DNA from: Pseudomonas fluorescens
GTDB taxonomy: Bacteria > Pseudomonadota > Gammaproteobacteria > Pseudomonadales > Pseudomonadaceae
Reading direction: 5' to 3'
DNA: 64,000 nt
Assembly (NCBI RefSeq): GCF_001708445.1
Contig: NZ_CP015637.1
Location: 1,303,001-1,367,000, forward strand
In this document: piece by piece, positions 26,139 through 35,841 of the stretch
Layout: every line of letters starts with the position of its first letter
How positions within the stretch are numbered: position 1 is the stretch's first letter
Notes under the pieces: generated by a model
The model's database searches: none
Told to the model about the DNA's origin: nothing
The model's input: only the letters and a program-made list of their open reading frames with translations
Position numbers and translations under genes: made by a program

Positions 26139-27563
26139 TCAGTGCTTGAACATCACATGGCGAACCGTGGTGTAGTCCTCCAACCCATACATGGACATGT
26201 CTTTGCCATACCCCGACAGCTTCTGGCCGCCGTGGGGCATTTCGCTGACGAGCATGAAGTGGGTGTTCACCCAGGTGCAGCCGTATTGCAAACGAGCGGC
26301 CAGGCGATGGGCGCGCCCCACATCGGCCGTCCATACGGATGACGCCAGACCGTAGTCCGAATCATTGGCCCAGCCCAGCACCTGCGCCTCATCGGTGAAC
26401 TTGGTCACCGACACCACCGGCCCGAACACTTCGCGGCGCACGATCTCGTCATCCTGCTGCGCATCAGCCAACACCGTCGGCTCAAAGAAGAAACCGTTGC
26501 CTTCGACCGCCTTGCCGCCGGTGACCAGGCGAATATGCGGCTGCGCCATGGCGCGTTCGACAAACCCGGCGACACGGTCGCGGTGCTGTGCGGTGATCAG
26601 CGGGCCCAGCTCGGTGCTGGGGTCATCCTGCAAGCCATACTTGATGCTGGCGACGGCGGCGCCGAGCTTTTCGACAAAGGCGTCGTAGATATCGGCCTGC
26701 GCATAAATGCGGCAGGCGGCCGTGCAATCCTGGCCAGCGTTATAGAAACCGAAGGTGCGAATGCCCTCGACGGCGGCATCGATATCGGCGTCATTGAAGA
26801 TGATCACCGGGGCCTTGCCCCCCAGTTCCATGTGCATGCGCTTCACGTTGTCAGCAGTGCTGGCGATGATATTCGCGCCGGTGGCGATGGAGCCGGTCAA
26901 CGACACCATGCGCACTTTCGGGTGAGTCACCAGGGGGTTGCCCACGGTAGGCCCTCGACCGAAAACCAGGTTGAGTACGCCGGCCGGGAATATCTCCGAG
27001 GCGAGCTCGACCAGGCGCAGCGCGGTCAGCGGAGTTTGTTCCGATGGCTTGAGCACTACGGTATTACCCGCAGCGAGGGCCGGGGCGATCTTCCAGGCGA
27101 CCATCATCAGCGGGTAGTTCCACGGCGCGATGGAGGCGATCACGCCCACCGGGTCGCGGCGGATCATCGAGGTGTGGCCGGGCAGGTATTCGCCGCCGGC
27201 CGAACCGCTCATGCAGCGGCTGGCGCCGGCGAAGAAACGAAACACGTCGGCAATCGCCGGGATCTCGTCGTTCAGCGCCGCGCTGTAAGGCTTGCCGCAG
27301 TTGTCCGATTCCAGCTTGGCCAGCTCTTCGCCATGGGCTTCGATCACGTCCGCCAGTTTGAGCAGCAACAGCGAACGATCCTTGGGCGCGGTCTGCGACC
27401 AGCTTTCAAAGGCCGCATCGGCGGCGCGCACGGCGGCGTCGACCTGGGCTTCGCTGGCTTCCTTGATTTCCACCAGCACGCGGCCGAGTGCCGGGTTGAA
27501 GATGGCTTGGATCGGGCCTTCGCCTTCGACCAAGTGGCCGTTGATCAAGAGTTTGGTTTGCAT
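26139..27563 (-). CDS. patD: Gamma-aminobutyraldehyde dehydrogenase
   Basis: This 474-residue NAD-dependent enzyme oxidises 4-aminobutanal, formed from putrescine, to GABA. It has the same length as E. coli PatD (YdcW) and strong similarity along the whole chain, including [12 protein letters not shown] at the start and [16 protein letters not shown] at the end. The catalytic Cys280 lies in [14 protein letters not shown] and Glu246 in MELGGKAP. It is the last gene of the transport operon to its right, as in E. coli ydcSTUVW, but a REPIN separates it from the permease gene. Confidence 0.92.
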   Translation of the reverse strand: MQTKLLINGHLVEGEGPIQAIFNPALGRVLVEIKEASEAQVDAAVRAADAAFESWSQTAPKDRSLLLLKLADVIEAHGEELAKLESDNCGKPYSAALNDEIPAIADVFRFFAGASRCMSGSAGGEYLPGHTSMIRRDPVGVIASIAPWNYPLMMVAWKIAPALAAGNTVVLKPSEQTPLTALRLVELASEIFPAGVLNLVFGRGPTVGNPLVTHPKVRMVSLTGSIATGANIIASTADNVKRMHMELGGKAPVIIFNDADIDAAVEGIRTFGFYNAGQDCTAACRIYAQADIYDAFVEKLGAAVASIKYGLQDDPSTELGPLITAQHRDRVAGFVERAMAQPHIRLVTGGKAVEGNGFFFEPTVLADAQQDDEIVRREVFGPVVSVTKFTDEAQVLGWANDSDYGLASSVWTADVGRAHRLAARLQYGCTWVNTHFMLVSEMPHGGQKLSGYGKDMSMYGLEDYTTVRHVMFKH

Positions 27564-27615
27564 GGTTCAGTCCTCCTCAACACTATTGTTATGTCACTGA
27601 AAGAACCGGGTTCAC

Positions 27616-27706
27616 ATGTGGGAGGGGGCTTGCCCCCGATAACAGTGTGTCAGTCAACACATGGGGGGCTGATGTACCGCCATCGGGAGCAAGCCCCCTC
27701 CCACAT
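27616..27706. repeat. REPIN between ydcV and patD, GTGGGAGGGGGCTTGC family
   Basis: Two inverted REP arms (ATGTGGGAGGGGGC... and ...GCCCCCTCCCACAT) enclose about 40 bases. The element lies inside the apparent operon. Confidence 0.92.
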
Positions 27707-27733
27707 TTGAGCGCGGTGCCTTCAATAAAAAAG

Positions 27734-28543
27734 TTATTTACCGCCACTACCGGCCACGCTTTCACCGCCGCGCGTCAGGTAATAGGCCCCCAGAATCGGG
27801 AACATCGTCACGATCATCACCAGCATCGCCACCACGTTGGTCACCGGTACATCCCGTGGGCGACTGAGCTGGTTGAGCAGCCACAGCGGCAAGGTGCGCT
27901 CGTGCCCGGCGGTGAAGGTGGTGACGATGATTTCGTCGAACGACAGCGCAAACGCCAGCATGCCGCCGGCCAGCAGCGCCGAGCCGAGGTTGGGCATGAT
28001 GATGTAGCGGAAGGTCTGCCAGCCGTCGGCGCCCAGGTCCATCGACGCTTCGATCAGGCTGTGGGAGGTGCGGCGCAGGCGAGCGATGACGTTGTTGTAG
28101 ACGATCACCACGCAGAAGGTCGCATGGCCGACGATGATGGTGAACATCCCAGGCTCGATGCCCAGGGTCTTGAACGTTGCCAGCAGGGCGATACCGGTGA
28201 TGATCCCCGGCAGTGCAATCGGCAGGATCAGCATCAACGACACGCCTTGCTTGCCAAAGAACTCACGGCGATACAGGGCGGCCGACGCGAGCGTGCCGAG
28301 CACCATGGCGATCAGGGTGGCGATGCCTGCAATTTGCAGCGACAGCTTGATCGCTTCCAGCACGTCGGGCCGGGCGAAGGCCACGCTGAACCACTTCAGG
28401 GTAAAGCCCTGGGGCGGGAAGCTGAACGCGGCTTCTTCGGTGTTGAAGGCGTAAAGGAAGATGATCAGGATCGGAAAGTGCAGGAACACCAGGCCGCCCC
28501 AGGCTGCAATCTTCAAGCCGAGTGATGATTTCTCAGAGTGCAT
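27734..28543 (-). CDS. ydcV: ABC transporter permease, polyamine type (YdcV-like)
   Basis: This 269-residue inner-membrane protein has about six membrane segments and the EAA loop ([24 protein letters not shown], residues 151-174) that contacts the ATPase. It belongs to the PotC group of permeases for spermidine/putrescine-type transporters. Its 5' end overlaps ydcU by 11 bases, so the two are translated together. Gene order and sequence match the E. coli ydc operon. Confidence 0.92.
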   Translation of the reverse strand: MHSEKSSLGLKIAAWGGLVFLHFPILIIFLYAFNTEEAAFSFPPQGFTLKWFSVAFARPDVLEAIKLSLQIAGIATLIAMVLGTLASAALYRREFFGKQGVSLMLILPIALPGIITGIALLATFKTLGIEPGMFTIIVGHATFCVVIVYNNVIARLRRTSHSLIEASMDLGADGWQTFRYIIMPNLGSALLAGGMLAFALSFDEIIVTTFTAGHERTLPLWLLNQLSRPRDVPVTNVVAMLVMIVTMFPILGAYYLTRGGESVAGSGGK

Positions 28544-29462
28544 CGAAGGCCCCCAGGCGTTTGACGATGGACAGGTACACCGCGATCAGTACGATCGGCA
28601 CCAGGGTGAACGCCGCGGCCATGGGCATATTGCCGATGGCGCCTTGCTGGGCATACACCATGCCACCGACGAAGTAACCCGGTGGGCCGACCAGTTGCGG
28701 CACGATGAAATCGCCCAGGGTCAGCGAAAACGTGAAGATCGAACCGGCGGCAATCCCCGGCACCGACAGCGGCAAGATCACCTGCATGAACGTCTGGCGC
28801 GGCTTGGCGCCCAGATCGGCCGAGGCTTGCAGCAGCGACGGTGGCAAACGCTCCAGCGAGGCCTGGATCGGCAGGATCATGAACGGCAACCAGATATAGA
28901 CAAACACCATGAACCGCCCCAGGTGTGAGGTGCTCAAGGTGCTGCCGCCCACGCCGGGAATGCCCAGCACGAACTGCAACACCGGCTCCAGGCCCAGGTG
29001 CTGCACGAACCACTGCGCCACACCGCCCTTGGCCAGCAGCAAGGTCCAGGCATAGGCCTTGACGATATAGCTGGCCCACATCGGCATCATCACCGCGATG
29101 TAGAAGAACGCCTTGGTCTTGCCCGTGGTGTAGCGCGCCATGTAGTAGGCAATCGGGAAGGCCACTATCGCGCTGGCGATCGACACCACGATCGCCATGC
29201 TCAGGGTGCGCAGGATGATGTCGAAGTTCGACGGCTGGAACAGCGCGGCGAAGTTGGCCAGGGTCAGGTCCGGGGTGACCGCCATGGTGAAGTCGTCAAA
29301 GGTATAGAAGCCTTGCCACAGCAGGGTCAGCAACGAACCCAGGTAGATCGCGCCGAACCAGATCAGCGGCGGCACCAGCAGCATCGCCAGGTAGAGGTTG
29401 GGCTTGCGGTACAGCAGGTTGGAAAACCTGCGCATCGGTGGTTGGGAAAGGGCCAGGCTCAT
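28533..29462 (-). CDS. ydcU: ABC transporter permease, polyamine type (YdcU-like)
   Basis: This 309-residue protein is the PotB-type partner permease. It has a first membrane segment near residues 22-43 ([19 protein letters not shown]), further segments, and the coupling loop [22 protein letters not shown] near residues 201-222. It starts one base after the ATPase gene stop codon and overlaps ydcV. Confidence 0.92.
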   Translation of the reverse strand: MSLALSQPPMRRFSNLLYRKPNLYLAMLLVPPLIWFGAIYLGSLLTLLWQGFYTFDDFTMAVTPDLTLANFAALFQPSNFDIILRTLSMAIVVSIASAIVAFPIAYYMARYTTGKTKAFFYIAVMMPMWASYIVKAYAWTLLLAKGGVAQWFVQHLGLEPVLQFVLGIPGVGGSTLSTSHLGRFMVFVYIWLPFMILPIQASLERLPPSLLQASADLGAKPRQTFMQVILPLSVPGIAAGSIFTFSLTLGDFIVPQLVGPPGYFVGGMVYAQQGAIGNMPMAAAFTLVPIVLIAVYLSIVKRLGAFDAL

Positions 29463-29463
29463 G

Positions 29464-30498
29464 TCAGACCTCGCCTGCGATATCGGTCAGCGGAGTCATG
29501 GCTCCCCGCGCCCAACGGGCGGTGATGGGCTGGCCGACCTGATGGCCGCTGCTGATGTCCAGCCACTGGTTGTTGGCCTGGCTGATGTTCAGCGCCTGGC
29601 CGTTTTCCAGTTTCAATTCATAGCGGGTGGCGCTGCCCTGGTACTGAATGTCATGCAACAGGCCGCTGATCTCCACGTCGCCAGCCCCCAACGGGCCTTC
29701 GGCGAACCGCACGTGTTCCGGGCGGATCGAGAACGGCTGCGCACTGCCGCTGAGGCGCTGGGCCAGTTCACCGCGAATCACGTTGGAGGTGCCGACGAAC
29801 TCGGCGACGAACACGGTGGCCGGCTTCATATAGAGATTGCGCGGCGTATCCACCTGCTCGATGCGACCCTTATTGAACACGGCCACGCGGTCAGACATCG
29901 ACAGGGCTTCGGTCTGGTCGTGGGTGACGAAGATAAAGGTGATGCCCAGTTGGCGTTGCAGCTTTTTCAGCTCGCTTTGCATCTGCTCGCGCAGCTTGAG
30001 GTCGAGCGCACCCAGGGGTTCGTCCAGCAGCAATACGCGCGGGCGATTGACCAGGGCGCGGGCAAGGGCCACGCGCTGGCGCTGCCCGCCGGAGAGTTGC
30101 ACCGGCTTGCGCTCGCCATAGCCACCGAGGGCGACCATGGCCAGGGCTTCTTCGGCGCGCTCGAGGCGTTCGGGCTTGCCCACGCCTTTGACTTTCAGGC
30201 CATAGGCCACGTTGTCGAGCACGTTCATATGGGGGAACAGCGCGTAATCCTGGAACACGGTATTGACGTCGCGCTGATACGGCGGCAAGCCCGCGGCTTC
30301 CTCGCCGTGAATACGGATCGAGCCTGCGCTCGGCTGCTCGAACCCGGCAATCAGGCGCAGGCAAGTGGTCTTGCCGGAGCCGGAAGGGCCGAGCATGGAA
30401 AAGAACTCGCCGTCCTGGATATCGATGGAAACCCGGTCAACGGCTTTCACTTCGCCGAACTGACGGGAGACGTGGGTGAATTGGACTGCAAGCGTCAT
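29464..30498 (-). CDS. ydcT: ABC transporter ATP-binding protein, polyamine type (YdcT-like)
   Basis: This 344-residue PotA-type ATPase has Walker A GPSGSGKTT near residues 38-46, the signature LSGGQRQRVALARAL near residues 134-148, Walker B RVLLLDEPLGALD, and a C-terminal TOBE-like regulatory domain. It drives import by YdcU/YdcV. A REPIN lies between it and the binding protein gene upstream. Confidence 0.94.
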   Translation of the reverse strand: MTLAVQFTHVSRQFGEVKAVDRVSIDIQDGEFFSMLGPSGSGKTTCLRLIAGFEQPSAGSIRIHGEEAAGLPPYQRDVNTVFQDYALFPHMNVLDNVAYGLKVKGVGKPERLERAEEALAMVALGGYGERKPVQLSGGQRQRVALARALVNRPRVLLLDEPLGALDLKLREQMQSELKKLQRQLGITFIFVTHDQTEALSMSDRVAVFNKGRIEQVDTPRNLYMKPATVFVAEFVGTSNVIRGELAQRLSGSAQPFSIRPEHVRFAEGPLGAGDVEISGLLHDIQYQGSATRYELKLENGQALNISQANNQWLDISSGHQVGQPITARWARGAMTPLTDIAGEV

Positions 30499-30582
30499 GG
30501 TGCGGTGCTCCCAAAAGGCGCGGGTCGTCGCAGCGGCCCGGCCTGGACTTCTGAAAAATCAAAACATCTATGAATGCGGTCA

Positions 30583-30672
30583 ATGTGGGAGGGGGCTTGC
30601 CCCCGATAGCGGTGGTTCAGTGACAGATAGGTTGGCTGACACATCGCAATCGGGGGCAAGCCCCCTCCCACA
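30583..30672. repeat. REPIN between ydcS and ydcT, GTGGGAGGGGGCTTGC family
   Basis: Inverted REP arms of the same family as at 15.9 and 27.6 kb, placed between the binding-protein gene and the rest of the transporter genes. Confidence 0.92.
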
Positions 30673-30697
30673 GGAGACCTATGTTGTCTGGGAAGCC

Positions 30698-31849
30698 TCA
30701 GCGGCCGCCCATGATCGCGATGTAGTCCTGGGTCCAGCGGCTGTACGGCACGAACTTGCCGCCTTCAGCCTGCGGGGTTTTCCAGAAGGCGATCTTGTCG
30801 AACTGATCGAAGCCGTTGGTCTTGCAACCCTCGGCACCCAGCAGTTCGCTGCCGGTGCAGGCCGCCGGTACCGCTGGCAGCGAGCCGAACCAGGCCGCGA
30901 CATCGCCCTGGACCTTCGGCTGCAGCGACCAGTCCATCCACTTGTAGGCGCAGTTCGGGTGCTTGGCCTCGCTGTGCAACATGGTGGTGTCGGCCCAGCC
31001 GGTGGCGCCCTCCTTGGGAATAGTCGAGGCGATCGGCTGCTTCTCGTTGACCAGGCCGTTGACCTGATAAGGCCACGCGCTGGAGGCCACCACGCCTTCG
31101 TTCTTGAAGTCACTCATCTGCACGGTGGTGTCGTGCCAGTAGCGGTGGATCAGCGGTTGCTGGGCGCGTAACAGCTCAAGCACGGCCTTGTACTGGGTTT
31201 CGGTCAGCTCATACGGGCTCTGGATGCCCAGTTCCGGCTTGGTCGACTTGAGGTACAGCGCCGCATCGGCGATGTAGATCGGGCCGTCATACGCCTGCAC
31301 GCGACCTTTGTTCGGCTTGCCGTCCGGCAGGTTCTGCGCCTCGAAGAGCACGCTCCAACTGGTGGGTGCGGTCTTGAACACGTTGGTGTTGTACATCAAC
31401 ACGTTCGGGCCCCATTGGTACGGCGTGCCGTAGGTTTGCTGGCCGACCACGTACCACGGCGCATCTTTCAGGCGCGGGTCGATGCTCTTCCAGTTGGGGA
31501 TCAATGCGGTGTTGATTGGCTGCACACGCTTGCCGACGATCAACCGCAGCGACGCATCGCCCGACGCGGTGACCAGGTCGTAACCGCCCTTGGCCATCAA
31601 ACTGACCATTTCGTCAGAGGTGGCGGCGGTTTTCACATTGACCTTGCAGCCGGTTTCTTTCTCGAAACCTGTGACCCAATCGTAGGCTTTGTCGCTCTCG
31701 CCACGTTCGATATAGCCGGGCCAGGCGACGATATCCAACTGGCCTTCACCAGCACCCACCGCCTTGAGCGGCTCGGCGGCGTGGAGACTGACGCTCGTCA
31801 GCAGCGCGGTGGTCAGGGCACTGAGCAGTGCGGTCTTGTGCGCGGACAT
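30698..31849 (-). CDS. ydcS: Polyamine-type ABC transporter substrate-binding protein (YdcS-like)
   Basis: This 383-residue periplasmic protein has a Sec signal peptide ending near SLHA and long identical stretches with E. coli YdcS as I recall it, for example IAWPGYIERG-like, AATSDEMVSLM, YWHDTTVQMSDFKNEG and the C terminus YSRWTQDYIAIMGGR. It presents ligand, probably putrescine or a related diamine, to the membrane parts. The start at 31849 has GAGGG upstream. E. coli YdcS has also been linked to polyhydroxybutyrate, so the ligand should be treated as likely only. Confidence 0.92.
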   Translation of the reverse strand: MSAHKTALLSALTTALLTSVSLHAAEPLKAVGAGEGQLDIVAWPGYIERGESDKAYDWVTGFEKETGCKVNVKTAATSDEMVSLMAKGGYDLVTASGDASLRLIVGKRVQPINTALIPNWKSIDPRLKDAPWYVVGQQTYGTPYQWGPNVLMYNTNVFKTAPTSWSVLFEAQNLPDGKPNKGRVQAYDGPIYIADAALYLKSTKPELGIQSPYELTETQYKAVLELLRAQQPLIHRYWHDTTVQMSDFKNEGVVASSAWPYQVNGLVNEKQPIASTIPKEGATGWADTTMLHSEAKHPNCAYKWMDWSLQPKVQGDVAAWFGSLPAVPAACTGSELLGAEGCKTNGFDQFDKIAFWKTPQAEGGKFVPYSRWTQDYIAIMGGR

Positions 31850-31922
31850 GGGGGTTCCCTCTTCTTTAATTATGGTCGGGGCAGTTTTGTGCAACCGGTG
31901 ACGCATGAGCTTAGTTGTTGTT

Positions 31923-33410
31923 TTAAAGGTGCTGGCCGTGGCGCGCCATGATGTGGCGCACCACGCTGTAGTCCTGTAGCGAATCACTGGACAGATCTTT
32001 CCCATACCCCGAGCGCTTCAAGCCGCCGTGGGGCATTTCGCTGACCAGCATGAAATGGCTGTTGATCCAGGTGCAGCCGTATTGCAGGCGCGCCGCCACT
32101 TGCATGGCCTTGTCCAGGTTCTGGGTCCACACGGAGGAGGCCAGGCCGTATTCCGAATCATTGGCCCAATCCACCGCCTGTTCCAGCTCCTCGAAGCGCG
32201 TCACCGTGACCACGGGGCCGAACACTTCGCGCTGGACGATTTCATCGTGCTGCTTACAGCCGGCGAGCAAGGTCGGCTGGTAATAAAAGCCTGCGCCGGA
32301 ATGCACGGCGGCGCCGGTGATCCGCTCGATATGCGGTTGGCCGAGGGCGCGTTCGACAAAACTGGCGACGCGGTCGCGCTGGCGCGTACTGATCAGCGGG
32401 CCGAGTTCGTTGTCGGCATCGCGCTTGCCCGCAAAGCGCAGGCTGCTGACGGCGGCGCCGAGGTCGGCGACCAGTTTGTCGTGAATGCCCGCCTGGGCGT
32501 AGATGCGGCATGCCGCAGTGCAATCCTGGCCAGCGTTGTAGTAACCATAGGCGCGCACGCCCTCGACCACGGCTTGCAAGTCGGCGTCGTTGCACACGAT
32601 CACCGGCGCCTTGCCGCCCAATTCCAGGTGCGTGCGTTTCAGGGTTTTGGACGCGGCTTGGAGGATTTTCTGCCCGGTGACGATGTCGCCGGTCAGTGAC
32701 ACCATGCGCACCTTCGGGTGGCTGACCAGATGGCTGCCCACCCCTTCGCCGCCGCCACACAGAATATTGATCACCCCGCGTGGCAGCAGCGCTTTAAGGA
32801 CCGGGGCAAGGGCGAGGATCGACAGTGGCGTGTGTTCCGAGGGCTTGAATACCAATGTATTACCCGCGGCGAGCGCAGGGGCGATCTTCCACGCGGCCAT
32901 CATCAGCGGGTAATTCCATGGCGCGATGGAGGCAACGACGCCAATCGGATCACGCCGCACCATGCTGGTGTAGCCCGGCAGGTATTCGCCGCTGAGCTGG
33001 CCGGTCTGGCACCGCACGGCCCCGGCGAAGAAGCGGAACACATCGACGGTGGCGCTCAAGTCATCCTGGCGCGCCAGGTGCAACGGCTTGCCGCAGTTCA
33101 GGGATTCGAGGCGGGCCAGGTAGTCGGCCTGTTTCTCGATGGCTTCGGCAATGCCCAGCAGGACGTTCGACCGCTGCTGCGGCGTGGTCCGCGACCAGCC
33201 GGCAAACGCCCGGTGGGCGGCGAGGATGGCGCTTTCGACCTGCTCGGCGCTGGCTTCGGCGATCTGGGTAAGGACTTCGCCGGTGGCCGGGTTGAGGATC
33301 GGCTCGGCAAAACCCTGGCCCTGGACCAGTTCGCCGTCGATCAGCAACGCAGTGAGCAGCGGGGTGGGCGCGCCGGACATTTTTCGCGATCTCTTTTCTT
33401 GTGTGGCCAT
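31923..33410 (-). CDS. Second gamma-aminobutyraldehyde dehydrogenase (PatD paralogue)
   Basis: This 495-residue aldehyde dehydrogenase resembles the patD product of this window, with Cys297 in [14 protein letters not shown] and Glu263 in LELGGKAP, and the same C-terminal [11 protein letters not shown] pattern. It has about 10 extra N-terminal residues; an alternative start at 33380 (MSGAPTP) would remove them and also has a ribosome-binding-like AAGAGA. It lies upstream of ydcS on the same strand and may head the operon. Substrate is likely an aminoaldehyde from polyamine breakdown. Confidence 0.88.
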   Translation of the reverse strand: MATQEKRSRKMSGAPTPLLTALLIDGELVQGQGFAEPILNPATGEVLTQIAEASAEQVESAILAAHRAFAGWSRTTPQQRSNVLLGIAEAIEKQADYLARLESLNCGKPLHLARQDDLSATVDVFRFFAGAVRCQTGQLSGEYLPGYTSMVRRDPIGVVASIAPWNYPLMMAAWKIAPALAAGNTLVFKPSEHTPLSILALAPVLKALLPRGVINILCGGGEGVGSHLVSHPKVRMVSLTGDIVTGQKILQAASKTLKRTHLELGGKAPVIVCNDADLQAVVEGVRAYGYYNAGQDCTAACRIYAQAGIHDKLVADLGAAVSSLRFAGKRDADNELGPLISTRQRDRVASFVERALGQPHIERITGAAVHSGAGFYYQPTLLAGCKQHDEIVQREVFGPVVTVTRFEELEQAVDWANDSEYGLASSVWTQNLDKAMQVAARLQYGCTWINSHFMLVSEMPHGGLKRSGYGKDLSSDSLQDYSVVRHIMARHGQHL

Positions 33411-33513
33411 GGGCGTTCTCTTACGAGGGCCTGACCTTTCTCTTAGGGGATGAACAGAGACTAGAGGTCAGACGCGAGGTCAACAAATACTAAATACTGA
33501 ATGCCGCATTCGA

Positions 33514-34425
33514 TTAAATAGATGGCTTGCGCGGGTGTGGCTGCTCACGCGCGACGGTCAGGAACGGATCGACCAGCGCCGGTCGCGCCGTGCCGCGGCG
33601 CCAGGCCAGGCCGACGTCAAGGGTCTGGCTGAGGTCGGCGATGGGTCGCGCTTCAATAATGTCGCCTTCCAGGGACCAGGGGCGGTACGTCATATCCGGC
33701 TGGATCGACACACCCAGGCCCGCCGCCACCAGGCTGCGCACCGCTTCGGTGGATGCCGTGCGCAGGGTCACGCGCGGATGCAGGCCGGCACCGGCCCATA
33801 GGCGTTGGGCGTTGTGGCCCATTTCATCGACGTTCAACTGAATCAACGGCTCGCGCGCGACATCGGCGAGGTTGATGCTGTCGTGCTCCAGCAGTGGATG
33901 TTGCGCCGGCAGCCACAGGCGGTGGGGCGAGTGGGTGAGCACTTCGGTCTGCAGGGCGTGGCGGTCTTCGAGGTTGGAGAGGATCAGCACCCCCACATCG
34001 ATCTCGCCGCTGACCAGCAAATGCTCGATGTACGGGCGCTCGTCTTCCATTACGCGGATTTCCACATTGGGGTAGGCGCGTTGGAAACGGGTGAGCAGGT
34101 CGGCCAGGTAGTAGCCGGCCACCAGGCTGGTCACGCCGATGATCAATTGTCCGGCGACCTGGTCGGTGCTCTGTTGCAGGCTGCGCTTGGCGTTGTCGAC
34201 GGTAGCCAGGATCAAGTGCGCCTGGCGCAGGAACTGATGACCCTGGTGGGTCAGGGTCATGCCCTTGGCGTGGCGGTTGAACAGGTTGACGCCGATTTCC
34301 TGCTCCAGTTGCTGGATCGCCAGGGTCAGTGTGGATTGGGAAATGAACGCGGTCTGCGCGGCGGCGGAGATTGAGCCGGTCTCGGCCACAGCGATGAAAT
34401 GGCGGATTTGACGCAAGGTCATCAT
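33514..34425 (-). CDS. LysR-type transcriptional regulator
   Basis: This 303-residue protein has the LysR N-terminal helix-turn-helix (MTLRQIRHFIAVAETGSISAA-type) and an effector-binding domain with VTSLVAGYYLADLL near residue 98-111. It is the first gene on the minus strand before the aldehyde dehydrogenase/ydc operon, so it is the best candidate for its regulator, though LysR genes more often face away from their targets. It is divergent from the DUF533 gene. The start could also be the second Met. Confidence 0.85.
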   Translation of the reverse strand: MMTLRQIRHFIAVAETGSISAAAQTAFISQSTLTLAIQQLEQEIGVNLFNRHAKGMTLTHQGHQFLRQAHLILATVDNAKRSLQQSTDQVAGQLIIGVTSLVAGYYLADLLTRFQRAYPNVEIRVMEDERPYIEHLLVSGEIDVGVLILSNLEDRHALQTEVLTHSPHRLWLPAQHPLLEHDSINLADVAREPLIQLNVDEMGHNAQRLWAGAGLHPRVTLRTASTEAVRSLVAAGLGVSIQPDMTYRPWSLEGDIIEARPIADLSQTLDVGLAWRRGTARPALVDPFLTVAREQPHPRKPSI

Positions 34426-34593
34426 GCTGGAATTACCAGTGGGGTGTTTTTATCGATTTTCTCGAGTGTATATCGATTTAACCGAAGGATAGCCGCGTTA
34501 CATCTGGAAGCACTCTAGATCGGGGGTTTTTGGCACTTAGTTTTACGCTGGGAGCCTATTGGTCCTATGAACCCTAGTGTCTGGAGGCTACGA

Positions 34594-35301
34594 ATGAATA
34601 CCCGTGGATTGCTCGATCAGTTGCTCAAGTCTGGCCAGGACATGTTGCAGAACAAGGCCAGCGGCCAGCGCAAGTCGGACGACAAAGGTGCCCTTGGCGG
34701 GTTGCTCGGCGGTGGCGGGCTCGGCAGCCTGCTCGGCGGCGCGGGCGGCGGCGCCCTGGCGGCCGGGGCCATGGGGTTGTTACTGGGTAACAAGAAAGCG
34801 CGCAAATTCGGCGGCAAGGCCCTGACCTATGGCGGGCTGGCGGCGCTGGGTGTGATTGCCTACAAAGCCTACGGCAACTGGCAAGCGCAGCAGGCCAGCG
34901 CGCCCCAAGGCGAGCCGCAGACCATCGACCGCCTGCCACCGGCCCAGGTCGAACAACACAGCCAGGGTATCCTCAAGGCATTGGTGGCGGCCGCCAAGGC
35001 CGACGGTCATGTAGATGAACGCGAGCGCGCGCTGATCGAAGGGGAATTCACCAAGCTGGACAACGACCGCGAATTGCAAAGCTGGCTGCATGCCGAGCTG
35101 AACAAACCCCTGGACCCGGCCGATGTGGCCCGTGCCGCCAGCACCCCGGAAATGGCCGCCGAGATGTACATCGCCAGTGTGATGCTGGTGGATGAGGAAA
35201 ACTTTATGGAGAAGGCATATCTGGATGAGTTGGCGCGCCAATTGAAGCTTGAGCCTGGCTTGAAGGTTGAGTTGGAAAAACAGGTGAGACTCAACTCGTA
35301 G
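34594..35301 (+). CDS. DUF533/TerB-like inner-membrane-associated protein (YebE-like)
   Basis: This 235-residue protein begins with a soluble stretch, then a Gly/Leu/Ala-rich hydrophobic region near residues 33-95 (GGLLGGGGLGSLLGGAGGG and a YGGLAALGVIAYKAY segment) and a C-terminal helical TerB-like domain with LVAAAKADGHVDERERALIEGEF. The start at 34594 has GGAGG upstream. E. coli YebE is induced by envelope stress; its molecular function is not known. Confidence 0.88.
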   Translation: MNTRGLLDQLLKSGQDMLQNKASGQRKSDDKGALGGLLGGGGLGSLLGGAGGGALAAGAMGLLLGNKKARKFGGKALTYGGLAALGVIAYKAYGNWQAQQASAPQGEPQTIDRLPPAQVEQHSQGILKALVAAAKADGHVDERERALIEGEFTKLDNDRELQSWLHAELNKPLDPADVARAASTPEMAAEMYIASVMLVDEENFMEKAYLDELARQLKLEPGLKVELEKQVRLNS

Positions 35302-35381
35302 ATACAAGGCGTACGTCGTTAAACCTGTAGAAGGGCCCACTCCCTCTTCTACTGGACTCCCTGTAGAGAGCAGGCTTGTCG

Positions 35382-35585
35382 TGGCGAGCGGGCTTGTTAT
35401 GGCGAGCGGGCCTGTTGTGGCGAGCGGGCTTGCCCCGCGTTGGGGCGCGAAGCGGCCCCATTACAGGCGATGTATTTTTAACTGACACACCGCGGTGCCT
35501 GGTTTTGGGGCTGCTTCGCGCCCCAACGCGGGGCAAGCCCGCTCGCCACAACAGGCCTGCTCGCCACAACCGCTCGCTCGCCACA
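35382..35585. repeat. Complex REPIN with three half-site copies on each arm
   Basis: The core is an inverted pair of GCGGGCTTGCCCCGC-type REPs. On the left TGGCGAGCGGG occurs at 35382, 35400 and 35418. On the right CTCGCCACA occurs at 35542, 35560 and 35577. The outer copies thus repeat with an 18-base (once 17) period on both sides. Confidence 0.93.
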
Positions 35586-35651
35586 AAAATACGGTCGTTT
35601 AAGCAAGATTTTAATTATTTAAAATCAATAACTTATTTTATTTTTGAACAG

Positions 35652-35737
35652 GGGTGGCTGGCTCCCGATGGCGCTGCCCCCGTTTGTAGAGACTTCAACT
35701 GAACCACCGCTATCGGGAGCAAGCCCCCTCCCACAGG
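35652..35737. repeat. Decayed REPIN, GTGGGAGGGGGCTTGC family
   Basis: The right arm (ATCGGGAGCAAGCCCCCTCC and on) is intact; the left arm is diverged. A run of nine T residues follows the right arm, so it might act as a terminator. Confidence 0.75.
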
Positions 35738-35841
35738 TTTTTTTTTACGTTCTGCGCGCGCCACATCAAAACCCATTGATAAATGAGGGCTTCTGCTCAG
35801 CTATACTCCCCTCCATTTGAATGGCCCTTCGAGGAAATACT

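Larger units (their letters stand above)
35302..35841. other. Intergenic region before wspA with two REP structures
   Basis: These 540 bases contain a complex REPIN (35382-35585), an AT-rich stretch (35586-35645), a decayed REPIN (35652-35737) and, to the right, the likely wsp promoter region. I see no gene in it. Confidence 0.75.

Noticed and set aside
35382..35585. Possible CRISPR-like repeat array
   Set aside because: The repeats are palindromic REP arms with 18-base spacing and no unique spacers; no cas genes are present.
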